Below, one piece after another: positions 50,544 through 63,424 of a stretch of DNA of 64,000 nucleotides. Position 1 is the stretch's first letter. Each line of letters opens with the position of its first letter. Location: the NCBI RefSeq assembly GCF_026914185.1, contig NC_070563.1, forward strand, positions 7,585,001 through 7,649,000, read 5' to 3'. Below the pieces are notes generated by a model that was not told the origin of the DNA, searched no databases, and saw nothing but the letters and a program-made list of their open reading frames with translations. The position numbers and the translations under genes are program-made. The DNA comes from Puccinia triticina. Taxonomy: Eukaryota; Basidiomycota; Pucciniomycetes; Pucciniales; Pucciniaceae.

Positions 50544-53294
50544 TCACTCACAAAACTTGAGCGTGAATTCCTCGGCCTCCTCGGCCAGCACCGGCTCGAG
50601 CTCCTCGACCAATCCCTGCGCGTCTTTCCTCGCCCGGATATGGTCGATGATCGCCACCACCAGCTCGTCCTCTTGGATGCCCAAGTACTCGACAATCTTC
50701 TTGTTCGCAAACGGCTTGAGCTTGTCATTGATCATCGGCTGCAGGACGCCGGCCGGCCGGCCAAACGATCATCAACAGCTGCATCGGCCCTAACAATCAA
50801 AGCCACTTACTTCGCTCAGCCACTCCCACTTCATCTCCACGCCCCATAGTCCGTCCTTATCGCTCGGCACCGACGCGACGATCTCCTTCATCTTCAGCTT
50901 CTTCTTCTCCTCAGACTGCCCAGCCCCTTCCTTGAGCTGGCCCTTCCCGAACCGGATATTGATCTTAGCCGCCGCCGCGTTCTCAGCCTTGCTGTCCTCG
51001 TCGTCGTACGTCAGCGGGATCAGGGCCCGTTTCTTCTTGAACCCGTCGTCGTCGTCGTCCCCGTTGCCCAACAAGCCTCCGGCCAGCTTACTCTCCTTCT
51101 TCAACGAGATCGGCTGCATATGAGTTCCTCCACCGCCACCGCCACCGCCACCACCACCACCTCCTCCTCCTCCTCCTGGATGCCCTGGTTTGCCTGCCCC
51201 ACTCGGGTTGGCCCCAAAGCCGCCGAACGAGAGCTGGATCGGCTTCCCCCCCTCGTCCAGCTGTAACAAGCCGGCCTTGCGGTTCTCGTCCTGCATCTTC
51301 GCAATCATCTCCGCCTGTCTGTTCAGGAAGTCCTCGGATTCCTTGCGGATCGCCTCCAGCTGTTCCTTCTCAAGCTCCTCATCGATCCGGTCCGATTTTT
51401 CTTCGCGCTGTCTGAACGTCCGGCGCACGTTGCGCCACTTCAGTCGGTTCGAATAGAACAGCTCCTTGCCCCGATCCATCTCGATCTCATCATCCCAATT
51501 AGCCAGCCGGGTCTTCGTTTGGTGGCGCAGCCGAGATTCTTCCTCCTTGATGGCCTTCTCCCGCTGCTGTTCGCGTTGATTAGTTTGGGCACGGTTACGC
51601 TCTCGAGTTTCCCATCGTCGCTCACGATCTTTAAACTCCAGATGGTTCATTCGCTTCCGTCTATCCTCGCGCATCCTCTCTTCTTCCTCATCTGTCAGCG
51701 GCACCGCACCATCTGGCCCCGGATTGGCTGTGCCCAGGGCACTCTGTTTGGCAGCCGCCATCTGACCGGCACGGACGAATCCCATGGGCCGATTGGAGGA
51801 GGACTGTGGATCATGAGCGGCCATCGAGCCGCCACCGGATCCGCTCGGAGTCCCACGGGGACCCATGGGGGTATTATTCGAGGAGCCGTAACCAGCCTTG
51901 CCGTTGGTGGCGTTATATCCCCGGGGCCCAGCGGGTGAGCCAGACCCAGAATCACGGTGGCCCCGCTCGCGCTCCTTGGCAGCTTTCTCCGCTTCGCCTC
52001 GCTTACTGATCGCTCGTTCTCGGAAGAATTGGATCTCTCGGGTGATCGTCCCTCTGGATTCCTCGGGCAGGTCCTCAGGAGCCAAGTCTTGTAAGTGAGC
52101 TGCCGAGTTTCTCTTGGCATTGGCACTAGCACTGTTGGAAGCAGCGTTGGGATCCGATGCAGTGGCGGCCACAACATCGGGATCTTTCATCTGTGAGATA
52201 AGGCCTTCGAGACGTTCGATCGCCTGGGTGTCTAAATCAGCATCTTGCTTTTTTTAAAAATAAATAAAAAAGCGGCACGTCAGTCTCCAAAGGTTATCAG
52301 TGGCCAGCAGGCTGATCCGCTCACATCGGTCTTGATTCTGTTGGCCTCATAAGCTTCCAATCTAGCCTTAGTCTTATCGTCAGGCTTGACCAGTAATGCT
52401 TTTTCGCCGGCTCGGCCGCCGTCGATAGGAAGCTTGCGGCCATTGACCACTTTCAAGCACCTCAAAACGCTTTCGGCATCGCCATACTCCGCAAAGCCGA
52501 ACGGTTTCGGTTTGCCGTTGGGGTCACGAATCCGGCGGAGGGAGACGAGATGGCCTGCGCAACCGAGCAGACGTTCGAGCCAGGCATCATCGACACCCTC
52601 GGCGATGGATCCGACAAAGAGGCTGTAGATTTCGGTTGGCACGGGTCTAGCCGGAAGGGCGGCGGGTGAGGAGGCCGGGGGTGGCTGGCTGAGGTTTGGG
52701 GGGGCGGAGGGAAGGTTGAGCGGGGGGGATAGGACGGCGTTGATGTTGAGTGGTTGGGCGTGAGAGCCAAGGCCGGCGTGTCGGGTGGGTGGTGGGAAGT
52801 AGCTACCGGGTGGAGGATGGTGAGGGAACTGATGGGGGTGTGGCTGGGGCATGATGGGGGGGGCGAGGTGAGGGGGCGGATGGAGATGGGGGAAGCCTGG
52901 TGGGGGTGGGAGATGCTGGAAGGGCATGTGGGGCGGGGGGATTCCGGGCTTGGGGGCTTGGGGCAGCTGGGTCTGGGCGCTTGGGGGTGAGGACTGTGGC
53001 AGTGGCAGGGCTTGCTGAGGGGGTGGGGCGAATCCGGCAGGGCGGCCGGGCTGTTGCGGGGCGGGATTGCCGGGGGGAGACACGTTGTGAGGGAAGGCCG
53101 GGGGCTGCTGAGGCGACTGGCTGGAGCTGGGTGGGATGAATGGGGGCGGGGTTGGGAAGCTGCTCGCTGGGGGCCCGTAGGGTGGTTTTCCGGCGGGAGG
53201 GTGGCCGTAGGGGGGGTAGGCTGGAATGGGGAGCAGTCAGCGTGCTTGGATCCGAGGCAGGCTCGCTTCACGATCACTCACGGCTACCGTACAT
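50544..53294 (-). CDS. RBM25: RBM25-like splicing factor (RRM + PWI)
   Basis: Exons 53282-53294, 52325-53220, 50811-52247 and 50544-50738 give 846 aa. The first exon encodes only MYGSP (last codon split). A proline-rich N-terminus of about 200 residues is followed by an RRM (about 200-285) with LFVGSI as RNP2 and KPFGFAEY as RNP1. Next come an ERL/RE-rich helical middle (REIQFFRERAISKRGEAEKA, RDRERRWETRERNRAQ) and a polyglycine run. The final exon is a PWI domain, PMINDKLKPFANKKIVEYLG ... EFTLKFCE. RRM plus acidic/arginine-rich middle plus C-terminal PWI is the architecture of RBM25/Snu71-type U1-associated splicing factors. In the PWI motif proline-tryptophan is replaced by PF. The ATG was fixed by the need for a GT donor giving YPPYGHPP in frame. 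Confidence 0.85.
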
Positions 53295-55313
53295 CCTGGT
53301 GAGTAGTGGCTGGTCAAGTGGTCAATGTCGTCGGGATGGTTGCGGGCAGCCGATGGGGCTGGGAGCCTCGGCGGGGGGGCGGGGTTTTAAATATGTCAAG
53401 GCTTTTAAGTTTTGGCTCGGGCCAAGCGCAAGCCCTCCGTGGTTAGGGTTCGCATCTCCTTATCCCCACCAATGACAGCAACTGGATGGCTCCGCCAGAG
53501 CTTCCCACTTGTCCATCACCCAGCAAAACAACACCTTCCCTTCAAGAGATCCTGCAATTCTGCTGCCGCAAGTGGCCATCTGACAGATCCACAACCCTTG
53601 AGTTATCCTTTGTCCCTGGCGTAGACGAACGAGCGTTCAACTTTTTACGTGCATTTCCTCCAAGCTAGCCATGATCCAACCAGCTTCCATGAACTAGCAG
53701 TATCACTGCTCAAGGGGACATCATGGCTCAGTCAGGGCCTGCTCCTCCTCCACCTGAGAACGTTGATCGCACAGCAATGGCCGGGGGAGAAATTTTGCCA
53801 AGCCATCGTCCGTCAAGGCTGGCTGAGAGGATGCAATTGCAGCCCGCGAGGCGACTTGCTCGCCTGCCTTGCGCCATCCAAAATCTCGGGGCCCTCCAGG
53901 CGATCGCCGAGGGCGCTCTCTACACGCTGAGCATGGGGCTTGCCCGCCGCCAGTCTCACACAGGCCGCCAACTCCCAATCCATCGGGGGGAGGGGGAGGG
54001 ACTTCTCTTAGAAGCTGACGCGCCAACTCCGGAGCGTGTTGGAGCATGTAGTCCCTCCTCGTCGTTGTTTCCATATAAAATGCTAAGCTCGATGCTCAAC
54101 AATCAATCATGCGTGCAGTTAAAGCTTTGTGCTAAACGGGAGAAACACTCGGACAATCCCGAAGACCCGAAGGCAGACGATACGGTGCTCTTGATGGCTA
54201 GATAGTGTCCCTGTAGCTAAGTGGGGCTACCACATACTTATGCCCATGGAGGGTAGGGATTGCGAGAACCGAGGAGATGCCATTTGCCATTGGGGTACAG
54301 GTTAGCAGGTAGACTCCAAAATAAATATTAACTCAAGAGCCAGCTCGAGTTGTGGGATGGAGGAAGGACAGCTTCGATAGTGAATGAACAGTCCATGGAT
54401 ATGTTATGTAGCAGTATTGTGTGACATCCCATACATAAATAAGTTGGGCATGATCAAACAAGTTCTACACAAAACGGCACTTTTTCGGGCCGCAGGAAGC
54501 CTTTGCGGTTTTTTGACCTCGGATCCGGCTCCAGATGCTACATGGTAGGGTGGGGCAGGCCCCATGGACCTGCAGGCTCGCAGTGTGTTCGCTTCCAAGA
54601 GTGCAACTCAGTCCGACCGATTCAGCTTTCTTCATTTTAACAGGAATAATACTCTTCTAGTGCGAATTATGCATTCTTAGAAGACTACGAAGGAGCCAAC
54701 AAAATACTCGAAGGGCTAAATCCCCTGTCATCAATTGATCACGATCCATAGGATGTTCGAACAACTATATTGTTGTAGTAATAAAAGATATGGATGGTAA
54801 AAACAGTGATGATAGACGACGCTTGGACTGTGTAAAGTCAGTGAATTACCCTGAATTGCCAGTTGTGCGGAGTATGCAACAAATTTACTTGCAGAAACTG
54901 TAGGGTTACTGTACATACATAGAAGTGGATTTTTCAATCATTTATACATAGTGAAATGGACACGCAGATGTGATATCTGTTCTTGAGTCTTCAGACAAAC
55001 AAGGCCGGTGCTTCGGCCAAATAAAGAACAAGTCGATCTTATTGGGAGGGGGCGCCTTCCCGAAAAAACCAGCTTGAGGAGCATTTAGCATTTATGTACT
55101 TTGATTTGATTGAGATTCTTTGAGAAATTAGCATTTGAAAACAGACTTGGCGTTCTTTTTCACATCTCGTGGGTATCTGATTAGGAAGATGGAAAGGGGG
55201 GAAACATGGTGTTTTTGGAAGGAATTCTGCAAACTTAGATAATAGGAAAATACATTGTAACCGAGGGCTAGTATTGAACACATGAAGGGTAAGATGAACT
55301 TCATCTCCTTATT
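53295..55313. other. Intergenic region upstream of the RBM25-like gene
   Basis: About 2 kb. A 160-codon frame on + (53723-54205) overlaps an opposing frame and carries no signature. 53860-54010 is GC-rich. I see no complete inverted-repeat element and no convincing gene. Confidence 0.4.
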
Positions 55314-57477
55314 TCATCCCAGAACGGGACTTCGACCCCAAATGTTGAACCCACTGAAGGCGTTTCCAAACGCGGGACTCCCTTGAACAGAGGGGGATTT
55401 GAGGTATGGGCTTGCGGACCCAGCACCGCTGGATTTGAGAGGATTAGAGCGGGACACGAAGTTGGATATATTCCACCGGTTACTAAGCGCCTCTTCGTGG
55501 CCGTCTTCTACTTGCAGGTCTGTGGGTAATGGTGGTAGTTTGATGGCCGATAGGCCAGCTTGTGGCTGACTAGAAATGTAATTTCGTAAGGCGCATAACG
55601 CGTCTTGTGATGCCATCCGGGAATCCTCACTGTTTTTTGTAACAATCAAAATCAAAGTTCGAGTCAGCTCAGGTATAGACTGCATGTGTTTTTTTTCTTT
55701 AAAAAAAATAAATGAGAAAGATCTACCTTTCATTCAGTTCTAGCTCGAGTCGAGCACACATTTTCCTAAGTTTCTCAAGCTCTTCAGTTTCCCTAAGTTC
55801 AGATGTCTGAGTTCCGAAGTTCGCTCGGCTGGGTGCCGCGACAGATTTCGCAGATTGACCCCTTGGGATTTTGTTTGCTGCTGGAGAGGCTGGATTAGAG
55901 CGTGCGGCACTCTTGGGTGGTCTTGCTGGTTTGTTGGTTGGTTTGGAAGCCGGTGCTGAGAGATTCCTACCCATACTGTTAATTGAGAATGTCTTTGGTT
56001 CAGCCGATTTGAATGGGAACGTTAAGTTGGTAAGTCCGGGCGCCGTCAACGGTCCTCCATGCATCTTTTGAGGATTCTCGGAGCTGAGTAATAGGATGCT
56101 TGATGTATTCAGTACTCCAGCCGTCTGACTACCAAGAACGTAGGATGAGTTGCGCCGAGGTGAACTTAAGACTTCCGCAGCTTCGGCAGCGAGAGTAAAG
56201 GATGAGTTGCGCCGGGGTTCCAGATGATAGTTTTGAAGGCTTCGACGTTTGTCTTGATGAAGGACTTCAGCTTGTAACCTGCAGAAGGCTTTTTTGCTTT
56301 CGTGGACCATCTGTCCAAGACCCCGAAGCTTATCCTCGGATTCGCGTCTTGAGCGGTCGACTTCATTTTCCGCCTCTATCGCCCGAAGTTTCATTCTCAA
56401 AAACTCCAACTCATCCACATAGTCTGTGCAGGAGGATTGTAGGCTAGCATATGCAGCTCTCAAGGCGGCCAACTCGTGGAGCAATTTATCGTTGACTTCA
56501 AGCTGATTGGACATCTGATGTGCTAGTATCGAGATAACCTCGTTTCTCGCTTCCAGTTCGTCCTCCATTCGATCAGATTTGAGTCGGTTGAAATGCTTTT
56601 CGAGTTGAGCCTCAAGATCTTCCGCGGGAAGAGTCATTAATTGGCCAACCGTGGAGGAGATTTGGCCTGCATTGTGGGCCTTCCGCGTTGGTGCACCATG
56701 AGTTTCTCGCACTTGAACCATTGAAGTATGGACATCAACCTTATAAACAGAAGGAAAAAAAAAACTATTGAGCTCCGATATACATCATCAATAACAGAAG
56801 AGAAAGCGTATGCGTACCAAATCAGATTGCACTGCTCGCACCAAGGGAAGCTCGCAAGGCATTGCTTTCATTTGAGAATTTACAGCTGGGGGAAGGGTGC
56901 CACCCATCTCCACTGTCTTGGATGTGAGGTCACTAGCTTGTGATGCTGGCTCACCGTCCACTTTCTCGCGTTGCTTGAGTTTTAGCAGGTTGGTTGCGAA
57001 TGCGGATTTGAAATCATCGGTACCAAGATAGCGGGATGTTTCACTACGGCGACGCTCAGAAAGCGGCGCGAGCGTTGAATTCGCTTTATCAATGCCCGGG
57101 GAGGTTTGTTCAGAGAGAGAATTAGACCTGCGCCTGCCGTGTGGACCAAAAGACGTTGGCTCTTTGTGCTCGGCTCTTTCGGACTTTTGCTGAAGAGTTG
57201 AGAGTGATGGTGAAGGTCTTATGGTTGGTGAGATGGCGCCGAAGGGCTTAGCGAGATTAAAAATGTTTGTTTCAGATTTGGAGAGCGAGATGGTGGTGGC
57301 ATTCAGGAATGGTGCGGCTGAAAATGAGCGGGGAATCTCGTGCAAGGTTGGTGCTCGTGAGGTGGATTCTAAAGTTTCGTCTTTGCTGGTGACAGATAAA
57401 CTAGGCGTGATTGGTAGAGCAGCGGAGTCTAGTGACCAAGCCGAGCTAGACGACTCGTAGTGGAGCATTGCCGCCAT
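55314..57477 (-). CDS. Coiled-coil, low-complexity protein of unknown function
   Basis: Exons 56818-57477, 55727-56739 and 55314-55629, GT-AG and in frame, give 662 aa. Residues 1-220 are S/T/P-rich and probably disordered, with RRRSNSLSE and ERRRSETSRYLG motifs resembling basophilic kinase or 14-3-3 sites. Residues about 240-370 form a long coiled coil (AEDLEAQLEKHFNRLKSDRM, ARNEVISILAHQMSNQLEVN, DELEFLRMKLRAIEAENEVD). Two copies of EPRRNSSF / SPRRNSSYVLG follow, then a basic PARPPKSAARSNPASP stretch. A short second coiled coil, TEELEKLRKMCARLELELNE, spans the second intron. The C-terminus is again low complexity. This looks like a cytoskeletal or septum/spindle-associated scaffold, but I recognise no family. 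It lies head-to-tail with the RBM25- and POM1-like genes. Confidence 0.7.
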
Positions 57478-58248
57478 TTTTCGGAGGAATTAATCGTGTT
57501 TTCGGAGATAAGGAAGGTGGTCGAGAATGGCCCAGGTGGTTGTCAAGTTCACGGATGACAAGAGTTGAGAAAAGGGAGAGATAATCGATGGTGTAAGGGG
57601 AAAAGACAGATGAAAGATTTGGGCAAGTGATCCGAGTGCTTTTCCTATGAGGCGAAGTCAAAAGCCAATAGCAAAGTGAGCCTGGCTTGAAGAAAGAAGA
57701 ACGGGTATGATCTGCGGAGATTCGAGCTTTGGTAGAGTCTTGAAGGTGGAGGAAAAGCTCTCACAGTGAGGATAGATTCTCTATCCAGAGTAAATGCTTG
57801 AGCAGGCTTTATACGATTTCAATGCTTGGACGAGCTGGCTCTAGCCGGTCCAGCAGAGAATCAGACCATCCCCCATCATGGATGATATCTCGCTAGCTTC
57901 GCAATCGGACCACTTTATCAGGTCTATGTATGCGCATGGATAGGCTCCTCCATAAAACCAACAGCGAAGCTTTTAGGTGCACCGAGACTGATACCAACGG
58001 CAACCTAGGCAAAAAACCGGCGGAGCCTGGGCTAGTAAATACACAGAATCTGACCCTCGGAAGGAAAAAATAGATTACAGAAATGCCTACCACATGACAC
58101 CCTCTACACAACCCTTCTCGGGATAGGCAGCAACCGTGTCAAGCAGCTCGCTGAATACAACCCTTTAATTGAAGCCTGAAGGATATATGTATCTTTCGAC
58201 CGAACACATGGCGGTACCGACTCGTTTCTGGTATTCCCCAGCCGGCGG
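57478..58248. other. Promoter region of the coiled-coil gene
   Basis: No exon or repeat supported. It lies between the 5' end of the coiled-coil gene and the 3' end of the next minus-strand gene. Confidence 0.4.
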
Positions 58249-59539
58249 CTACTTCAGCCACTGCTTCTTCCAGTCGAGCATGTCGAAATTCCAGAAGAAG
58301 ATCCGATCAAGCTGACACCCAGGTTGAGGTTGTCTACAAGCCGCAGGGCAGCATGCTCCAGTGGAATCAGGATATGTAGGAGGAATTGCCTCGCATCGCC
58401 AGTTGACAGACCGGCATCGACTCGATCCATAAGTCGAGCGACTTCAGGATCTTTAGGCAGCTCCCGGGCTGAGGCGAAAGGATCAGACGCAGTAAGAAAA
58501 CATTTGCATTTTATTGCCGTAGGATAAAAACAGCGCGATGGATAAGGAAAGGAGGGGCACAAAAGGGGAAGTCCAGAGACATCAGAAACGATCGGGTACA
58601 ACACAGGTCGGAGAAGGTCAACCGATGAATCCATAAGATCCATGGGTATCAGTTTTCCGTGTCTGAGAAGCGAGCCGATGATCATCAGTTGACCCCGACA
58701 CATCGACAGAAGGATACCAGGACAAGAAGAAGGTGAGTGGCAACCAAATAGGATGTGAGAGGAGAAAGGGAGCAATCATCGATCAAGCTGATCACCCAGA
58801 CCACTCTCCGAGGAGGCTTTGCCAGGCCAAGAGTAGTCCGAATTGAGTTGAGCGAGCAGTAACTCGCTCACCGCGGATTGCACTAAATCGAAGGCTGTCG
58901 GCCAACAGACAGCCCCCGCTACCCCCACCCATCGTTCCCAATCTCGCCTCTCGGAGCTGACTGGAGGATCGTAGCCAGAACGGGCAGTCAACTAGCATGT
59001 TGCAACAAATCGACCGGGTAACTTGTAGGAGCGAAAGGTCCTCGTCGAGGCGGCTCGATGTCTTCGGACCGATCTGTTTGATCTACGAGTCCGGTCAAGA
59101 GTAGCATGACAATCCATTTGAAGCTGTCCCAACACGATCGATCCAGCCAGCCAAAGAGAGGAGAGCGATTTCTGATGATGAGCCCTGCTCGAATGTTTAC
59201 AAGAGCAAACCCCTTGAGAGTTTAAGGAAGGCCAAGAAACACGTTCCTGAGGGGATTGAAAGACTCGGACCTTAACCCAGTCACGAAAGAAAGGACGACC
59301 ACAGCGAGTGTGGGACCTGAAAGTATGAATGACGAGCCGCGGTCTTTGGTCTGGCAAGAGTGCGCCCGACTCGGAGGGTGGCCTGGGTGATCAGGATGGT
59401 CGAGGATGGCTGGCGAAGCGCGGCCCAGGGGAGGCAAGAGCAGAGTTTCATAGTCCACGAAATTCGGTTGGACTTGTGGGTTAGGGCTAGCCAGCTTCGC
59501 GCCAACTTTGGTTCCCCGGTTGCTCGGGGCTGCCGACAT
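58249..59539 (-). CDS. Probable spliced gene, membrane protein, model unresolved
   Basis: Minus-strand frames look coding but I could not join all exons. An ATG at 59539 opens MSAAPSNRGTKVGAKL ... FVDYETLLLPPLGRASPAIL. Further on come GPTLAVVVLSFVTGLR (hydrophobic), then NIRAGLIIRNRSPLFGWLD and SFKWIVMLLLTGLVDQTDRS, then EPPRRGPFAPTSYPVDLLQH. These are followed by SSERRDWERWVGVAGAV and TAFDLVQSAVSELLLAQLNS. Later pieces are LMIIGSLLRHGKLIPMDLMD and, after a TTTCGCCTCAG acceptor, RELPKDPEVARLMDRVDAGL and ARQFLLHILIPLEHAALRLV. A possible end is FWNFDMLDWKKQWLK with a stop at 58249. At least one hydrophobic helix is present. The family is not recognised. A fungal organelle membrane protein of about 300-350 aa is plausible. 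Confidence 0.4.
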
Positions 59540-59639
59540 CGCCGACCAAGCCCGCCTAACACATTCCACTGTCAGCCACATCATTCCCTTTCTGCCCATG
59601 GAGCACTAAAAATTTGAGGACTACTCATGCAGCTCAATA

Positions 59640-62160
59640 CAAGAAATGTGCACCAGCAAACCAGCAGGGAGGTTCAAACTTCACATTGCCTGGGCCTCCA
59701 CCTGGGCAGGTGAGAACTTGTAAAGTTCTCAAGCAGTTACATAACTCATCCATTAAAATGGTTTGCTTTTGGCAACATGAACCCCCTCATATTACAAGAA
59801 TTTTACATTTAGTTTTGCATGTTTATTTGGTTAAATTTGGGTTCCAGTCTGCAGGTTCTGTGGCAGGAGTGCTGATTTCCTGAATTGAAGGTTTGTGAAA
59901 TGGAACCTGCACCATGTTTGAAACCCCCTATTACAACATAGAAACAGAAGGAGTTTGAGCGCTCACAAGTATTGTTGTAAGGTTGCTCAGGGCAACTTCT
60001 TGCTTGACTTCAGGCCAAATTGTAAGTGAGTATGTCACCTGCAGTGCAAGTAAGCAAATTTTGTGCTGCAGGAAGCAGTAATTCTCATTGTGAACCCCCC
60101 TAATTATTTATTTAAACCCACTATAAGCTGCAGATCAAGATGTGCAAAGTTGCTGATCAAGAATAAACCAAACAAAAAATTTCAAACAAGATAAAGTCTT
60201 GTTAATATCATAGTGCAGCATATTGAACCCTGCATACTATAAATAAGACAAAACAAGAAACCTCAATCAAGATGAAAGAAGGACTTGAGTTGGTTCATTG
60301 GATATCATTTTGAGGAAAGTCAATATATGTAATTACAATAAGTAAGAGTAAGATTCAATTTCTAATTTTGAGAGATCAGTTAAGGTTTTCAGCTTATGAT
60401 CCAGTCATCTGGGAGGTTTGTAAGCTAAAAATAAATAAATAAGATCATAGAACTCAGAAGACTGTGTGGCATAAAAAGAAAACAAAAGACACCCCAATCA
60501 ACACTGAAACCAATGCTACATATACATGGATTGTATGATGGGGGTGCCTGCCAAGGTACATGGCTAATTTTTCTTTTGTTAGTTTACATGAACCTTAAAT
60601 TCACATAGGGAAGAAGAGAATTTTCCTTGTGATACATATACATGAAAATATACATGCCTATAAATTGCAGATACAGTATCTGTTTTGGTGTTACCACAAT
60701 CTGGCTATGAATATTTCTTATTGAATGAAAATGTCTGAAATCAGTTCAATTATTCAATTTATAACGGGAAATGAGAGAACCGCTGGAGTATCAAAAGCTG
60801 AAATCTAAATTGTTAATGGTACTATAATAGTTATCGGCACAATAACACTTGAAATGGAGGCCAAAAGTTAAATAAAAGTGTCACATTCAAGGACCAATGC
60901 TGTATTACCTGAGCAGTTGAAATACATGCTTTTATATACTCCATACAAAGTGTTTAGACTGTGGTTGATTATTATGCATGAAATTATGCATGATGTCAGC
61001 CCCCAACAACCCTCACAGGTACACAAGGAGCTAACACTCAATATTGATAAACCCTCCTTAAGAGGTAACCACCAACACATGAAAGGATGCATTTTAAAGA
61101 AAACCTGATAATGAGGAAGATCTGTGACAGGCAATGAAGAAGAAATGAAATGAAAAGGAGATATTTCAACATCAATAAACACATTCAATATAGTGGTCTA
61201 ACACATTCAAGTGCCAAAAATTCAAGCCACAATCTGTTTTGCTTTCTTTGGGCAATTAAATACATGAAAAAGCAACAAAAGTAAAACAAAAAGCTCAAAT
61301 CTCTTTTTCACATCAATAGTGGTGGAAAAACTAATGGTTTAAATGTTTTTTTGTTGTTAGCTTTCCAATTTGACCATTCATTGTCATACTGTTTCCAACA
61401 TCTCTCCAAACAGTATGAAGGTCCTGTTCAGACAAAGGTGAGACTATGGTTTGGGAGCAGATATAGGCCAATGGCATGTGTATCTTTGTGAAGCGCTTTG
61501 TGGACAGCAAGAGTGGGAGGGAGGCAGAGGATCTTTTTATTTCACTTGCTTTCTCTTTATATATATATATTATTATTATTTTTTTTGGGGGGGGGGCGGG
61601 AGGAGGATACTCCCCATGGCCTCACTTACTTTCCTTTCATTTTTTGGAAAGTTTTGCCTTATTTTTACTTGACTTACTTTGTGGAGTGGGGCTTTCTTTA
61701 CGGTTTAACACCATGGGAGTCTCCTTGGCACTTGTGTGCAAGTGCCATCTCTGAACTCAGTCATAGATTTGGTTGGATCTCAGTTAGATTCTGGTTGGAA
61801 GGCAATTTCATGTCTGCCACAAAGTAGTTTATAAGAACTGGAATCATACCAAATTTGTTGTGCAATGTCTGTGTAAAATGTATGCCATACCTATGCTGAA
61901 AACCAGGCCAATTTAATGATAAGGTTTACTTGATCCTCAAGCTTGACCAAAGTTCCTCATATTTCAACAAGGGGAAGCCCCCAAGTTTGGGGTTCCAGGG
62001 GGTGTTAAAGTCATAGGGGTTTGTAAATTACAGCAAGGGCATAGCCCCCAAATTTGGGGTTACAGGGGGTGTGACAGTTACAGGATGTGAAAGGCCCAAA
62101 AGGGAATGGGACAGAGCAAAGGAAATGACATAAAATTTTCAAACCTTTGATGATGCAATA
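59640..62160. other. AT-rich repeat region
   Basis: No gene. Right ends of the GGGGGGTTCA family (GTGAACCCCCCTA at 60090, CATGAACCCCCTCAT at 59777) appear without clear left partners. A poly-G run lies at 61588-61597 and CAAGTGCCATCTCTG at 61739. Two related GGGGGTGT segments occur around 61985-62070. Confidence 0.4.
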
Positions 62161-62359
62161 GGGGGGTTCACAATTGAATTTTACTAAACTTTGGAGCCAA
62201 ATTTAAGGTCTTGATGAACAACATTTTAAAATTTTGGGAAAATGCGCAGCAGCAGGTGACACTGATAAATCAGTGCAATTTACCAATTTTTCAAAAAAAA
62301 ATTCATAAACACCTTAAAATGTGTCCCAAAGTTTTGTAAATTTCAATCGTGAACCCCCC
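62161..62359. mobile_element. MITE, GGGGGGTTCAC family, third copy
   Basis: Left GGGGGGTTCACAATTGAATT and right TTCAATCGTGAACCCCCC, flanked by TA (62159-62160, 62360-62361). 199 bp. Confidence 0.75.
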
Positions 62360-62631
62360 TAATTTCAGGGTGACTATGCATTCAGTCAAAGGAGAAACCA
62401 AATTTCAACTGAAAAATAGGTCAAAAAACAAAATTTCAAGTGAAAACTGGGTGAAATAAGGGCATTTTATTTTGGGAAAAGACACAAAATTTGTTACTGA
62501 AAAAGTAAATATTTGGAAAAATGGTGATGAGAGATACTCAAAAACTCTGAAAATGTGAGAGAAATTCCTTTTAAACAATTTTTGAAGTTTATTATGAAGG
62601 CTGGCCACTTTCAGGCTGTGGAATCACAACC

Positions 62632-63424
62632 TTAGTAGTTTGGCTTGACTTGCTTCTTGACAATGCAAAACACAGGTTCATGAAGTACAATACCAAAATT
62701 ACCAATTTTTTGACCTTGAGATTTATTGATTGTGAGGGAGGAGGCCAGATTGACAGGAAATTTCTTGTGTATGAGCTTGAAAGGCAGTCCAGACAGCTCC
62801 AGACTTATCTGGGTCAGATTGAAAGGAATGTGACTCTGAGGGATGGGCACAGAATCATTAACTCTGTTATCTGATACAACTCTTGTGTAAATCACATTTG
62901 GGCCCAACCTGGTTCAATTACAACGTCCCATTGTCCAATCAAGGTTCCTGAGCATTATTATTAAGCAATTTGGTCACCTGTTGGGAGTTTGTAAACTCTT
63001 TGATCCACATTTGTAGCATTATCAGTAAGCCTTATTGAGTGATTTGGATTTATTTCAGATGGAACAAATTCAAAATTTTGCATGAGAGGATATTAATGGT
63101 GAAGGATTGTTTAAGTCCTGGAAGTAGATCTTGACCATGAACTCTGTGGTTTTCAAACTCATTTTCTGTGTCATATATGTCCAGCTGTAAGAATTTGGGG
63201 AATTCCTGTGAAAGTGGAAGCAAACTTCCAATGTTATGGTGAATTGTACCCTTCACCTTGAATGTATGGATACCTTCACCTTGATTGTTGAGTGCATCTC
63301 TGGTTGAGGCATTGACTCCAAGAGGTGTGGATGTGAAGTTGCTATTTATCAAACGGATGGATAGAATGAGTTGATTTCCCTCAGGTATATTGGGTTGATA
63401 TGTAATTTTGAAGATCTGAAGCAA
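62632..63424 (-). pseudogene. Internally deleted Helitron (Rep/helicase remnants)
   Basis: Minus strand. The upstream part carries GEGIHTFKVKGTIHHNIGSL and PKFLQLDIYDTENEFENH, the N-terminal domain that precedes the HUH Rep in eukaryotic Helitrons. Even further upstream (about 63430-63480) is a decayed QPNFAATKAGSLYKN-type segment of the same domain. The downstream part carries FPVNLASSLTINKSQGQKIG and EPVFCIV, the C-terminal motif of the Pif1-type helicase. The Rep active site and most of the helicase are missing between them, and frames are interrupted. The element may continue past the window end. Confidence 0.7.

Noticed and set aside
52462..53277. 271-codon Pro-rich frame on the minus strand
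   Set aside because: Shadow of the RBM25-like exon, which in the correct frame encodes the RRM with LFVGSI and KPFGFAEY.
53723..54205. 160-codon plus-strand frame upstream of the RBM25-like gene
   Set aside because: Overlaps an equal-sized opposing frame. Composition is typical of GC-rich intergenic DNA and no motif is seen.
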